A DNA stretch of 64,000 nt from Trichostrongylus colubriformis (Eukaryota; Nematoda; Chromadorea; Rhabditida; Trichostrongylidae). The DNA lies in contig OZ022256.1 of assembly GCA_963978905.1 (NCBI GenBank), positions 37,310,001 through 37,374,000 of the forward strand, read 5' to 3'. The notes below the pieces were generated by a model, which saw only the letters and a list, made by a program, of their open reading frames with translations, had not been told where the DNA came from and searched no databases. The position numbers were made by a program, and so were the translations under genes. Shown here piece by piece: positions 11,223 to 23,929 of the stretch (position 1 is the first letter of the stretch; each line of letters opens with the position of its first letter).

Positions 11223-12956
11223 AAGAGGTGCATTCACGAATTCTTATCAGTTGAAATGTCCATGGAAGCAACCGATCCATTGCCTGTTCCAGTCTATATC
11301 ACTTTCACAATTGCTCCAATAGGCGACATAATTCTTCTCCCTGTATATTTCTGCTGTCCATTAAAAAATATCAAGTCATATTTATATTTTTTTCTGTTAT
11401 CCCGCCATATTTGTACTAGTCATACCGGTAAGGCTTCAATTTTAGTACTCGTTAAACTATGTGCAGGCAAGATTAAGTGCCTATGAAAGCCTTATAAACA
11501 CGGTATAGGCTATGGGGACTACTTTTCACTACTGTGGCAGTGTAGATCTCCACTACATGGAATGCAGCCTGTTCGATTTGAACAGCAGGAATATCCATTA
11601 GAGTGTAACTGCTTTCAGCGAGTCGTTTCACAGTGTTCCTCAATGGTATTCGTTGCTACCGGTGCAGTTTCACAGGACCTTGCTGCTTTCATTTTGCCTA
11701 TCGTATTCTGCACATATTTCTTCTGTCCGGTACTTTTTGTTACGAACAGTTTCATATATCGTTACGTACAGCTGTGTAGGTGAGTGAGTGCTTCTCTGCA
11801 TTCTATGCAAAGGGAATGTATCATGATCACCTGTGGGGTTACGAAGTAAGATCAGTGATTTGTGTGTTACTTGTCCCAAGCTAGTGCTGCCCTCTTTCTT
11901 GGAAGCACCGGTAGGGGTAAATTTGGCAAATTGGGAGATTACGAAAGTAGAGGTGCTCAGCAATGTAATAGTAGAGAAAGAACGACATAAAACTGCGAAA
12001 AACCGAGATAGGAACCCGAAAATCCCCCTTCTCTCTCTCGTCCTCTGCGTCACTAGCCGAAGTGTACCGAAGACAGGCCACAGTCTGAACCAGCCGGCTG
12101 CGATCGTTGTCCCACCCCTCCACGGGGTCTCCCCCGGCCGCATAACCGCATAACGGCATGCCGAGCTGCGGTTTCGTCATAAGACCCCAAGCTGCGTTTT
12201 TTTTTATGCGATTTTCACCACATGTGACCTCTTCTGAAGTAGAAGCTTCGTTCCAGAGAACATGTACTCCCAGATCTCAGTTTTCCCTTACTCGTACTGG
12301 TGCCTTCAGGTTAGCGAAGAAGAATCAAACCTAGAGTGGAGAAATTTTTTCAGAAATACAGCCCTACCCCCAAATGTCCGATGGTAAACGTAGAACACGC
12401 GTTTTCATTTTTTGTTGCAAATTCCTACTCCGAACTTTTATGTAGAGGTAGACACTACTGGAGTCAGTTCACTGCGCTATACTAGATGATACTCTGGTGT
12501 TGCGAAATTCTTAAAATTATACCCTTCATTTTCTTGAACTGTCAGTACGCGTCCACTAGGGATCGACGCCGCCCATCTCATAACAAGAAAGCAAATGCCA
12601 AGCTAAAGTTATTTCGCCACGATTTCCACGGGTTTTCTGTGATACACTGAGCAGATTGGCGATTACTGTACTATCATTTTAGTTCTAGTTTTTGGTGATT
12701 GCTGTACTATCATGGTTCTAGTTTTTCCTTGAAAGCGGCTGTTGCTACTCTACCTATAGGTGGAATCTGAACTCGCTCATTGTTTCAGTATTACGAAAGT
12801 CCTATATATGTCTCCACAAGACCACAATAAGTAATTCCTCATGATTCTATATTCTGGGTGCTGTTGTCGCAGTGAAGGGGGATGGGGCATCCCACTATGG
12901 ACGCTAGTTTTACCAAAGCCTAAATGGGGGAAGAAAATCCTTCCTTTTTTCACTAA
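11223..12956. other. No recognisable gene
   Basis: Overlapping frames on both strands (11670-12180) are G+C-rich relative to the surroundings but carry no motif I recognise. Confidence 0.4.
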
Positions 12957-14042
12957 CAAGGGAAGGTATTTTACTTCCTATGGAACTTTGAAATGAGACC
13001 CGGGGGGTCGACAGAGCTTCAAACTCTGATTATAACTGTAAAAACCAAAATTGCTACCTGGCATTCTGAAGCGTGTTACGATGGGTCAAAGTTTGCCTGT
13101 GACTTGCCCGTGACATCTCAATGGCGAGGCGCTTCGTTATCAGCATGACTAGCGCACAGCCAGTAATGGCCTCTGTGGCTCAGGGGTAGTGCCCCGGTTC
13201 TGCGTCAGGTCGCGGGTTTGCTTTCCGCCGGTGCGGATTTCTTTGCATTTTGTGTTTCATTGTCAGTAAGTGCTTTTCTTTCACTGCTAAACGTTTCCTT
13301 GTATGATATTCGCGCGTAGGGGTCGAATTACATCTGTGTGCCAATTTCCAGCCGGATCTAGTTTTTGGCCGAACTTCGGAAAATTAGGGGTGGCCAGGGG
13401 TTAAGTAGGAGTTTTTGAGCTTCCTTCCACAAAAAATCCTGCAAGCTGAAGAAGATAACCTAAACATACCTATCACACTTGCCTATCACACTAAACGCAC
13501 GTAACAAGCGCCAAATAAGAGCATTTGCTGGGCAAGGGTCAACGACTTCTCCTTTGTTAAATGGGTTGCCAGCCAATAGCCCATCAATTTTTGGTCAAAT
13601 TCTCGAATTGGCTGAAAGCTTGACCCATAGGGTAATTCGATCCCCCTGAACACGAAAATCACGCTGGTTTTGCGTGAAAACGTATGGCTCGCGCGCTATG
13701 GGCTCCCAAACATACCATGAAATAGTATTACTCTTTTTTTTCAGAAAAACCTTCATAACTTCATTCAGGTCATTGTTTGACAGACTCTGTATACAGATTT
13801 GAGATCACCATTTAAAAGCGCGTACAGTGGTGTGTGTCTCATTGCAAATGGCCATTTCGACAAACCGTCTGATGGCAAAGCGCCTCGCCAATGAGGTGTC
13901 ACAGGCAAACTGACCCATCGTAACTCGCTTCAGAATGCCAGAGAGCAATTTTGGTTTTCACAGTCATAATCAGCATTCGAAGCTCTATCGATCCCCCGGG
14001 TCTCATTTCAAAGTTCCATGGGAAGTAAAATACCTTCCCTAG
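12957..14042. mobile_element. Foldback element with GGGAAGG ends (F3)
   Basis: Non-autonomous element of 1086 bp. The ends are CAAGGGAAGGTATTTTACTT and, inverted, CTAGGGAAGGTATTTTACTT, flanked by TAA at 12954-12956 and 14043-14045. Further inverted similarity runs inward (AACTTTGAAATGAGACCC; CAGTTTGCCTGTGAC). At 13169-13236 lies a tRNA-like module with A box TGGCTCAGGGGTAGT and B box GGTTTGCTTTCC. No transposase frame. Close relative at 27530-28644. Confidence 0.85.
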
Positions 14043-14572
14043 TAAGACATGGGCAAAAATATCCCTTTGAAAGTGTATATTGGTCTCAGAAACGCTTAGG
14101 TGAGCAACTTTTTATAACATGCCCCCTCCTTGCGATAGCACCATATTCTACTCTGTTTGAAGTATTAAGTACTATTTTTCGAAGGACTCTCACACTGCCA
14201 ATCTAATGGGTTCTGAGCGCACTGGATTGGTACTGTGGTAGTTCTTTAAAAGCGGCTCCGGCAACTCGCACTGATGGCTCCACGACTGCGACGCCGCGGC
14301 GAACATTCGTCATAATATCCTTTGATCTATGGTTTTTCGCAGATTCCCCCGCCATGTTTTCTTGCTGCACTCTTTTTCTTCTTATTAAGAAATTCTTGTC
14401 AAAGCAAGAATTGAAAGTAGACGCTGTACTTCTTGCCTACATCATTAGGAGGTAGCAGCTCCATTGCGCAGTTTTCACTGCATTGAAGGACAGCGTCAAC
14501 TAGTTGATCTGTTAGAAGTGAAAACAACATATACTTTGAATCAGGTGATAAATAATAGAAAAATTTGCTGCT

Positions 14573-14944
14573 TTAATCATTTTTTACGATCATTTTGAGA
14601 CAATCAGTTTCGGAATGAGAGTGAGGAGGCTTATTATCACCATGGAGCAGCCGCTGAAGGAAATTGGAAATTCTCCATTTTGGACAAGTTTCGAAAACAG
14701 ACAACAGCACTACACAGAAGATGGCTAGTGGGAGCACATACCTCATTTGTCTCAAAGTTCTCTCAGAAGACTGACACAAAATCTTCCTCGAATGCAAGCG
14801 TGACTGCTTCTGCACTATGAATAAAGAATTCGCTGCAGCGATGACGATGAGGTAAAGGCACTTGTAATTCAATAAACTTTCCTTTACAACATGGCAAAAA
14901 CCTCGATCCATGGGTGCAAAAAGAGATTTTTCGGATGGACCCAT
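14573..14944 (-). CDS. Possible serpentine-receptor exon (weak)
   Basis: An open 123-codon frame contains hydrophobic runs (CLYLIVIAAANSLFIV and YVLPLAIFCVVLLSVF) separated by a basic loop with a SSERTLRQMRYVLPLAIF pattern. That resembles the loop 3 to TM6 junction of nematode serpentine receptors of the Sra/Sre type. A possible donor AG|GTATGTGC lies inside the frame. No partner exons were found. It could be chance or a relic; family assignment is inference only. Confidence 0.25.
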   Translation of the reverse strand: MGPSEKSLFAPMDRGFCHVVKESLLNYKCLYLIVIAAANSLFIVQKQSRLHSRKILCQSSERTLRQMRYVLPLAIFCVVLLSVFETCPKWRISNFLQRLLHGDNKPPHSHSETDCLKMIVKND

Positions 14945-15034
14945 TTGGGATTGGATAAGGTGCGTTCTATGACCACCACTAGTACTTTGTAGCTAGGGCC
15001 CGTATAAAAGGAGCACCTTTACAAAAAAGAGCAG

Positions 15035-15161
15035 ATTCATACTTATTCCTCTCGACCCCATCCAATTCGACAAGCTACCATCCCACTCCAAGCCCTACCT
15101 TGATAAACTGGACCCCACGAAACCTGATCGCAATCCCAACTCTTTCTATCCTACATTGTAA
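15035..15161 (+). CDS. Possible terminal exon of an unknown gene
   Basis: After a possible acceptor (AAAAAAGAGCAG) an open frame reads LIPLDPIQFDKLPSHSKPYL and continues to PNSFYPTL, stopping at TAA (15159-15161). AATAAA follows at 15177-15182, the close spacing usual for nematode 3' ends. Composition is charged and proline-rich, unlike the surrounding junk frames. A TATAAAAG occurs at 15003. I do not recognise the protein and found no upstream exon. Confidence 0.3.
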
Positions 15162-15889
15162 AGTGCTTTGTTTACTAATAAACAGCTCGTCATTGCGAGT
15201 TCGAGATCATCAAAGTATTCGGTGAAGTATTGCCGTACAGATTCCACCATGGCTCAATAAAGTCTGATTATGTAGCCGAAGATGGAATGCTGAAGCTGAC
15301 CATACAGAAATCGCCGTGCTAGCCGTGCTCTGAGAGGGGAGCATATTAAGCATGGCATTACAACAGCTGTTTAGAAACTGGGCTGACTATAGTCGTGGAT
15401 CTTTCATTTCCACACTGAGATCCAATTTTTTTTTGTTATTTGGGCATGCCTAGATGTATACATCAACCTTCAACTCCCCGACGACTCGTGGCTTGGTCAC
15501 ACTCCGTTACCGGTGATGAGAAGCAGCTTTCACAAATGAACCTATGCACAGTGGATCTGGTCTTGACTGAGGGATTCTGAAGTGCTCCCCATAACTTGTT
15601 CCTAAAAGGCAATTCACTAGAATTGCTGCAAAATCAGTATTGCGGCGACCTATCAACAATGTTCATTTTAGCAACATGTTTTAGGCCGATTGCAAGAAAA
15701 AGTTCCATCAAAATGGCAAAATCTATTTTCTTTGTATATGCTCTGACATGTCTTTCTGACCCGGACAATCGCTGAAGAAAATATTACAAATCACATACAT
15801 ACGTTACCTTTCAAATGAGGGGTGTTTTGCTGAAAGCTTGCAAAGGATTCTTTAAATTAAGCATCGTTCATTCTTTTGGAGTTCACGAA

Positions 15890-16300
15890 AAGAAAAAGAT
15901 GGAGCTTGCGTATTTGTGGAAATGCAGAACTAAGAGTTTTGCAGAAAAGCATCAGATGAATATCGATTCCATGCTACGAAGAAACGAGAGCATTAGAGAA
16001 TTAGGGAGCGGAAAGTGAGGAACTGTGGTATTTGCGATTTCGTGGAAACGGAGAAGTGCGGAATCTGCGGAAAGCCTTTTTTGTGGAAGTGAAGAATCGT
16101 GCGATTTGCGGAATCGTGGAATCTAGAAATAAAAAAGGATATGTACTGTTCGGAAGAAGGCAGCATTTCAAGGGTCACATTTCCTGACTAATACAAGATG
16201 ATTTCCCTTATAAGGGACTTTCCGTCTCCGAAGTGCATATTTTCAACGGTGAGTCGTGCAGCTAGCAGTTATGCATTATATAAAGAAATGATTTTTCATT
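15890..16300. repeat. Relic of the GGCAGCGTTCATA MITE family
   Basis: The segment is full of GTGCGGAATCTGCGG-type units shared with the elements at 16331 and 50107. It includes an end-like GGCAGCATTTC at about 16160. Ends are not resolved; it may be part of a rearranged copy. Confidence 0.45.
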
Positions 16301-16330
16301 TAGTAATCAAAAACTAGTTGCTCGTCGTAA

Positions 16331-16777
16331 GGCGGCGTTCATAGTTTTCGAATTTGCGGGACTGCAGAAATGTGACCCTAGTAAGGCTGCATTTTTCCGA
16401 TCGAAACGTGTCTTTTACGCAGGTTCCACGATTCCGCAAATTCCGCTGTTCTGCATTCCCACAATCCCGCAATTATTCCAATCGATATGAATCTTATCCC
16501 TTTCCGCAGATTCCACATTTCCGTAGATTCCACAATTCTGTATTTCAATAGGGTTGCAAGTACCACAATTTCGCACTTTCCGCTTCTTAGTTTCTCTAAT
16601 CCTCCCGCTCATTCGTAGCATGGAAATAGATACTCGTTTTATGCTTTTCCGCAAATTTCATAGTTTTGCACTTCTACGAAAACGCGAGCGCTATTTTCCC
16701 AATCGATACGTATCATTGTCGTTTTCCTCAAGTTCCATTATCTTTAATACCGGAAATTTCAAAATGTAAATGCTGCT
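16331..16777. mobile_element. MITE, GGCAGCGTTCATA family
   Basis: Left end GGCGGCGTTCATAGTTTTCG follows TAA (16328-16330). The right end, inverted, is a degenerate ..GCAGCATTTACATTTTG.. followed by TGA. The interior consists of TTCCGCAAATTCC / CACAATTCCGCA-type inverted units. Better preserved relative at 50107-50561. Confidence 0.6.
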
Positions 16778-17786
16778 TGAAGTTTTTGATATCTCAGTGC
16801 AGCACGTCATTCTACGTAGGCCAGCTAATTAAATCAGTGGGTGTAGTAACTAATGATGTTCCAAATGAGATACATCCAAACAGTGTTATGCACAGACGAG
16901 TGGTTACCGTATCCTTGTCACACGGGTGGATTCTCCAACGCTATTTTACTCAGAAATTCTGACAGTGAGTGACAATGGGCGTAGACAAAACTAGTTCTTG
17001 TTGATTCGCCGCAGAATCCTCTAATGAGACCGAGGCATAAAATTTCATTCAACGCTCAAGCCACAGTTATCTTCCTCTTATCCTCTTTTTCTAGTGTCAT
17101 GTAGTTTCAAATGACCGTTAAATTATGCGAAACTTAGACACAGAGGAGTGGGAATAAGTGGAACTTTTCGACACCGCTATTCATAGTACAATAGAACGAG
17201 AATTTGAACAATACTGCAAGAAATCATGTACATTTGTTGCTCATGATGATTCTTTTCACACTTTATGCAAGCGAACTTGGGCCTGTAGATAAGATCGCGT
17301 CGCGTTTTTTGTGGAGTGTTTTTAGGCTAACCACTTTGTTCCTCTCAGAAGCCAGTAAATTGAAACCAATTCCCACCAGTAATTACAAAAACATAAGCGC
17401 TGATCAGGTCCAGAAAAAAGCACATGCTATTCTGTTAGCGTCTGTAAATTCCGGATCATTCCTTGAAACTTTTTCATTAGTCCCAAGTCTTGTTTCATTT
17501 TTAGGGTTCCGTTCCTTCTATTTTTCCTTCCTCCTTTCATTTCTTATCGCAATCCGATCTACCAGCACTAATAATTTTTGTGTGCGTACTCTTACGTCAG
17601 GATTTCGCGTTGCGTGGTATTACGTATAAAGCCAAGCGGTAGCCGGCTCGTAATTGGGTACGGCGCACCACTACAGTGACCTTCCCACTTATATTTATTC
17701 AAATCAAGACGCTGTTACAGTGTCAATGGCGAGAGAATACTTTTTTCAGTATTTCGGGAGTAAATGGCATCTAATGTACACACATA
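16778..17786. other. Unassigned stretch
   Basis: A 141-codon frame (17204-17629, +) has two hydrophobic runs near its C-terminus but no family motif or splice pattern I can support. Confidence 0.4.
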
Positions 17787-19018
17787 TGTTGAGGAATTAA
17801 AAGTTTCCGCAGTTCCTTTAGCCCGTTTTTCACCTTGTTTCTTTCATCTTTCGGCAAAGCTTATATATGTTTTCGATAGAGCTTTTTCTGCTCTACAAAT
17901 GCTACAATCTGTTTTTTTATTCCTTCGACTACCTAATATTTATGAGTTTTGGAACTGAACTAAGCTGAAGGCGAAAAATTGGTACTTGCGCACCTCATCT
18001 ATCTGGTCTGCCATGGAGATCAATAAATGTATGTGTGTATGTTTTCGACAAAGATTTTTCAAGCGTTTTAGAATGGTACTACATTTCATACAAATCGCTC
18101 AATTTTTTGCTGTTTTTAAGACGGTAAGACAAATGCAGTACTCGCAAAAATGTGCACTTTTGCTATCCTCTCTTCCTCGCTTACCATCGAAATTGGAGAG
18201 AATGCGCATATACGCATGCGATAGGGTTCTTTTCGCTCTACAAGATAGGTCTTACGGTGTTGTTCGAATTAATTCTTGACATCTTTTAGATCATTTAAAA
18301 GTCTCGAGCATTTTCGACACATGTAGTCAAAAATGCTCGAATTCGTCGACTTTTAAATGATCTAAGAGATGGCAAGAATCAATCCGAACAAAAACCGTAA
18401 GTACTATCTTGTAGAGCGAAAAGAGCTCTATCGAATGATACAAAACACTCCGCCAAAAAAAATCACTTTTATTGCGCAATTTCGGTTTGAAAAACAGGTG
18501 GAAACTTATTCCCACATGCTAAAATATGGGAAGATACAAAAAAAGAGTGGTATCATCTTGTAGAGTAAAAAAAGCTCTATCGATTGCGTATATGCACATC
18601 CTCTCCAATCTCGATGGTAGGCGAGGAAGAGAAGATAACGAAATGCACACTTTTGCTATGTGCTGCATTTGTGAGTCTTATAAACGCAAAAAGTTGAGCG
18701 ACTTGTACGAAAAGTAGTACCATTTTGTAGAGCTGCTCTATCGAAAACATATACACATACATTTTTGATTTCGAAGGCAGTCGAGAAAGATAAGGTGCGC
18801 AAGGGCCAATTTTTTGCCTTCAGCTTACTTCATTTCTAAACCTCATAAATATTAGGTAGTCGAAGGAATGGAAAAGCAGATATAGAATTAGAATTAGAAT
18901 AGAATTTTGTAGAACAGAAAAGCTCTATCAAAATTATGTATAAGCTTTGTCGAAAGATGAAGTAAACAATGTGAAAAACGGGGTTAAAAAAACCGCGGGG
19001 ACTTATTCCTCAACCCAA
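17787..19018. mobile_element. Palindromic element with mariner-type ends (PAL2, diverged)
   Basis: A 1.23 kb inverted structure centred near 18320. The right end, read inward, is TTGGGTTGAGGAATAAGTCC, matching PAL1 and resembling mariner irritans-type TIRs (..GGTTGGCTGATAAGTCCCC..). The left end is decayed (TGTTGAGGAATTAAAAG). TA flanks both ends. The arms contain repeated hairpin units GATAGAGCTTTTTCTGCTCTA. No transposase frame. Confidence 0.75.
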
Positions 19019-22000
19019 TATATGTATATGTGTAGGCTATAATGCTGTGTAGTGCAGGTGTGATGAGGGAGATGGAAGGAGGGAAGCGCTGCACTTCTCT
19101 GTGTCCAGTTCCGGTGGTGCTGCAACGAGTAGGACCACTCTACGTTCAATAAATGACGGAGGATTTGAAGAGCGGTAGTATCACGTGTCCACAACCGAAC
19201 TAATCGAAGACGGGAAGATTTATGGTGCCAGTGTAGTTGTGAGAAAGCCACTCACTTTCACGCACTCTCTCTCACCATATAACTTCCATCAAGTTGCACA
19301 GTCGAGAGCACATTACTCAAGCCTTAGTTTAGGAGATTAGGTTACCTGCCCTGTGCTAATGTAGTTGGAGCGAGGCACTCTTTCGAGCTCTGCGTACGGC
19401 GCTGTTTTCGCCCGAGAATTTTCCTAAGTCTTACTTGGGGGTGGGGGGAGTACCTACTTTCAACAAATAAGGCTTAGGTAGCGAATGTAATGCACACACT
19501 TGAATGTGAAAATGGATGATTGTGGAACGGTATCGGATGAGGGACGACAGCACGGCAGTGCCCTCCCCAACAACTATAATACCATCTTCTCCACGACTGC
19601 CCTGAATCTGGTAGATAAATCTACCCTAAATCGCGATTCTGAGCTCATTGAAGACTGCGGCTGCGTCTGCGGCGCGCGACACCGCCCTGACGCGGTGTTG
19701 CGCGCCGCAAACGCAGCCGCAGTCTTTAAGGAGCTCACAATCAGAATCGCGATGCACCCTTCAGCCTCGACAGAATTGACGAGAATTGTAGGTAATGACG
19801 ACAGAATTGTAGTTAATGTTTACTCAACTTCATTTCTAATAAAGAGCCACTCATAAGAATCTTAGTTTAACCCGTGTAACAATGACCATTCATTCAAAAT
19901 TTTGACGCAATCTCCATCTCACTCATCTCATGTAGCAATAACTCTTGGTCCAAGGCCCTCAAAAAGCTGTTTACAAACGTCTCCTCAGGAATTGAGTAGA
20001 ATGTCGCAAACTAAAGCAGCTACCTCTCCATAACTCATTCTTTTCCTGACGCCGCTTTTGGTATATCTTTCACTTGTTGGGCCGGCCAACCAACGTTCCC
20101 ATCCAGCTCTCAAGTTGACCTCAAACTGTTTATTAATGCAATGCCAACGTCGAGGGATTCTACCGTTACATTAAAAGAAGAAGAAAATAGCATAAAGGAT
20201 GACTAACTCACTGGGTTGGCGGTGCATGCAAGGGCGTGTTAAAAGGCGGTGCTGTACGTAGATTTATGGGTGAAATCTCACGGGGACAATTTCGTTATTC
20301 CTCCCGTATGCTGCCGACCATAAGTTGTTCAGGTATTGCAGTGGGCTCAATATCTAGAAGGAGGGCTTACATCAGGTGCAAAAACTTGAAGCGGCAAGCA
20401 GAAGCGCGGTTAACAGGGAAGAGATAAGGTGAAAGACGCATGTCCGCGAGACTCTGTACACTACCATCATATCGGAAATGAAAAAAGTTCTCATTCAACC
20501 GCTATTTAAAGACACCGGAAGGGTGTAATTTTGGCCTACGGTGGATCAGACGTAGTGTGGACGAGTTTAAGTGGCCGCCATTGCACGAACTCGCCAATTT
20601 CACGCCTTGACATGGTGCCAAGAGGAGATGTTTCTATTATGGATTTGTTTTTTTTTTACTTTTTCCGTTGTTCTTTATTTTATTGTTACTAGATGTACTT
20701 ACATGAATGCTAATGTAATTGGGAATGGCCACTCCACTGCGCTGCGAGTCAGGTGCCACAACTAAAGTTGGCCCGCGGCTCGTCTCCTACAGCGAACAAC
20801 TCGGAAAGTCTTTGTATGGATGCGAATTGGATGCGAATACACACCGCAGCGTCGCGCTTTTGAATCCGGGTTTTTTCATAGATTATCGCTTCTACCCTTC
20901 AGCGTTCAGTACAAAATGTTCATTTCTTTGCATCTTCCTCTTGTTTCTGACCCCTTCCGGTTCCTTTAATAGCTAAAGCCATCGTAGCATTGAAACCCCA
21001 GCTGAACGCAGATTCTCCCCTCGCTTCTTAGTTTTCCTCTGCAAACAGTGAAGATTCTGTGTTCATCTCTCGTACGACCCAACTCTATTTGCTGCTCCTT
21101 TTTATACAATCCACAAATCACAGCTTCCTCAATTTCCTCCATCTTTGTTTCTCTGAAGACTGCGCCCGCGTGTGGCGCCCACGACACCGTGTGAGGGCGG
21201 ACTTATCCATCAGACTTTGAGGTAATTCCTGGGTCAGGCCGCTGTCGTACTTTGCGGTGCCTGCGACAGGGCGTGGCTGCGTATCTCTGCGCCTTCGCCT
21301 ATGCCACCCCGCCTTGTTGCGTGCGTCCTCTCTGCACCTCACCCGTGGCACTCTCCTTCGCTGCCTGAGAACGCAGCCATGCCCTGCCGGCGGTGAGTAT
21401 GACTGCTGCTTAGAGAGCATGGGCCACAATAGCGCAGGATATTTAACACAGAGCAGTGGCCCCTCTTAACTAGACTAGCACTACTCATGCGTGAAATACT
21501 AGACATAAGAAATCTCGTAGTCGTAGTGACAGTAAAACAGCGTTTGAGCAGTCCTTGAATAAATATAGGAGAAAGGGTTACTGTAGAGGTGTGCCGAACG
21601 TAGCTGCTACCCGGCTGTCGCTCGTCATTATACCGCAATGCGACGTGTTCCGAGCGTTGGTGGAGCGTGAATTCGGAATTGTGTGTTTACGTGAGAGGAG
21701 CGGTCACCGCATTCCTTGTCTATTTTTATCCAACTCGACGTTCTATTGACCTTGTTTCAGTGCTGTTTCCTTTTCCATACACAGAATTCGGGTGAATTCA
21801 GTATAGTTTGACTATTTTTAGTCCATGATGGTTGATGATAGCGCTGTATAGGCATTCTTTCCATTTTCTAAGCTCTGTATCATCCTTGTATGCATAATTT
21901 TTGCTGACCCGAACTTTCGCGTAACGTTTACAGTGGTTAAATTTGCATTTTTGCGGAGTTGTGGAATCTGCTTAAAGATCAGATACGTAATCGAAGAAAG

Positions 22001-22662
22001 GGTGAAAATTGCATTCTGTGGAACTGCGAAATCTGAAAGGACACAGTTACGTTTTGATCGAAAAAATTGTGAAATTTTCATTTCCCTGACCCTCCCAACC
22101 AGGCGAACCTGAAAATGGATATAGTCTCGACCACTTCCGCACACTCTACCATTTTGCATTTCCACAAGACGAAAATTCAACATTTCTTCCTAACGAAATG
22201 TATCTGCTCCTTTTCCAGAGATTTCACAATTCCTTGAGTCTAGGCGAGCAAAAATAATGAATATAAGGTTGATAGAGTACAGAAAATTGTATGTATGCAA
22301 GCAAAACTATCATTAGCCAATACTGAGTAGAAAACATTCTAGTCGAAGAAATTCTGACTGAGAATTGTTCTGTCCCGAAGCCTCATGCCAATTCAAGTGT
22401 GTGAAAAACAATGCAATGTGCGACAATGCAATGTGTGAAAAATGTGTGAAAAACAATGCAAAATCCGAAAACATGCCTACGCAGATCCTCCCAACTGACT
22501 GTAAAGTGCTGCTACTGGAGGCACTACAATGTTTTTTACAATTGTTACAATACAAAGACTGTCCTCAGAAACAACTAGCAAAAGCGAGATACGTGACTCT
22601 TTTCAGTTGATCACATGACTACGGTGACTTGCACTGTGGAACGAATGTGATGTCATACTATA
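19019..22662. other. No recognisable gene; hairpin and MITE relic inside
   Basis: Frames are short and overlap on both strands. 19632-19752 is a long G+C-rich hairpin, listed separately. 21820-22215 contains TTGCGGAGTTGTGGAATCTGC-type units of the GGCAGCGTTCATA MITE family, too decayed for ends. 22400-22470 has short direct repeats (GTGTGAAAAACAATGCAA). The 21150-21440 stretch is G+C-rich without an identified function. Confidence 0.45.
19632..19752. repeat. Long G+C-rich hairpin
   Basis: Arms begin CGCGATTCTGAGCTC and end GAGCTCACAATCAGAATCGCG. Inside, GAAGACTGCGGCTGCGT pairs with ACGCAGCCGCAGTCTTTAA, closing on GACACCGCCCTGACGCGGTG. Pairing runs about 55 bp per arm with few mismatches. It may be a small MITE or a structured RNA locus. 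Confidence 0.7.
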
Positions 22663-23929
22663 TCAGGTTGTCGCAAAATTAATTTCGGTTTCAAGGTACT
22701 TGTAAAAAAGTTGATTTTTCACACTGAGCTATTCCATCCCAAGGGAATACAGACATATCACTTGGTAGGTTTTTTCTGTTCTTTCAGAAACTTCTATGAA
22801 TGTCTCCCTAAGTATTCCAGCCAGCCTTTTCCAGGGCTGCGTATAATCATAAACCGACGCGACTATCGAGTCATTATGCTTTACGAATTTAAACTGGGAC
22901 ACTCCGGAGCGGAGGCAGCCCGTAATCTCAGCAGTGTTTCTGGCACGAATTGTCCTTGCGAAAGGACAATTAAAAAAATTTGCTTCTGGCCATTTTGATC
23001 TCGAAAGACTCGGTTCGCGGCGGCGGGTCATCTCTTAATGATGAAAATTCAAGGAGAACCGTCGAGGCAAATCCGGAGACGAATACTCGCACGTTAGCGG
23101 AAGACCAGGCGTACATCACTCTACAGTGGCCAGACATTTGCTGGAATTCGGCAAGGTGAAGATGTCGAAGTGGGTGCCTCATGACCTGACCGATGAGCAG
23201 CGTCTGGCATGTTTCGACACGTGCTCTAATCTCCTACTTCGCCATAAAAATGAGCCATTTGTAAACCGTGTTATTACTGTAGATGAAAAATGGGTTCTTT
23301 ACTATAACAGGAAGCAGGTATTAGTCTGGGTAGATAAGGATGCTCCTCCAAAAAACTTTTCCTAAACCCGACCTTTACCCTTAAAAGGTTATGATTACTG
23401 TGTGGTGGTGCTGTAAAGGTGTAATCCATTACAGTTTCTTGCAACCTAGTCAGCCAGTCACAGCAGAGTCTTACTGTTGTGAATTAGAGCAAATGTATAG
23501 GAAGCTGCAAAAACTGTGGCCGGCGGTGGTGAATAGAGGAGGGCCGATGCTGACGCAGGACAACGCAAGGCCACACACCTCACAAATCACTGGGCAAAAA
23601 TTGACCCACTTGGGTATAGAAGTTCTCCCTCACCCAGCGTATTCATCCGACCTTTTCCCCACAAACTATCACTTTTTTCGAGCCCTCAATTCTCATCTGC
23701 GTCAGAAACAATTTACTAATTTAAACGATGCTGAATGTGCCTTCCTTGACTTCGTGAATTCTTATGGTAGTAGTTCTTACAGTGAAGGCTTAAAATTATT
23801 ACCTGTTCGTTGGCAAAAATAAGTAGTTTCTGATGGTTTTTACTTCGATTAATAAACTTGTGTTTGAGCTGAGTTACAGCAGTTTGAAGTATGCGGTCCA
23901 TTTCCGCAATTAATTTTGCAACAACCTAA
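22663..23929 (+). mobile_element. Mariner element, near full length
   Basis: The element is 1267 bp with TA on both sides. The terminal inverted repeats are TCAGGTTGTCGCAAAATTAA and, inverted, TTAGGTTGTTGCAAAATTAA. Length, TIR size and target fit mariner. It carries one transposase relic, annotated next. Confidence 0.9.
22878..23822 (+). pseudogene. Mariner transposase, frameshifted, third catalytic Asp changed
   Basis: Reads LYEFKLGHSGAEAARNLSSV (paired HTH), then after frameshifts VARHLLEFGKVKMSKWVPH (the WVPHDLT motif), and from 23391 MITVWWCCKGVIHYSF. The catalytic DD34D triad can be followed. The first Asp is in ITVDEKW and the second in TQDNARPH. At the third site, exactly 34 residues further, the frame reads FPTNYHFF with Asn where the family has Asp (SPTDYHFF pattern). 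It is inactive by both frameshift and active-site change. The family is close to the Hsmar1/SETMAR type. Confidence 0.85.

Noticed and set aside
13169..13236. Functional tRNA gene
   Set aside because: A and B boxes are present, but the acceptor and anticodon stems do not pair and the sequence is part of a repeated transposon.
15190..15320. Small heat-shock protein relic (FHHGSI..VAEDGMLKLTI)
   Set aside because: The similarity is short and lacks the rest of the alpha-crystallin domain.
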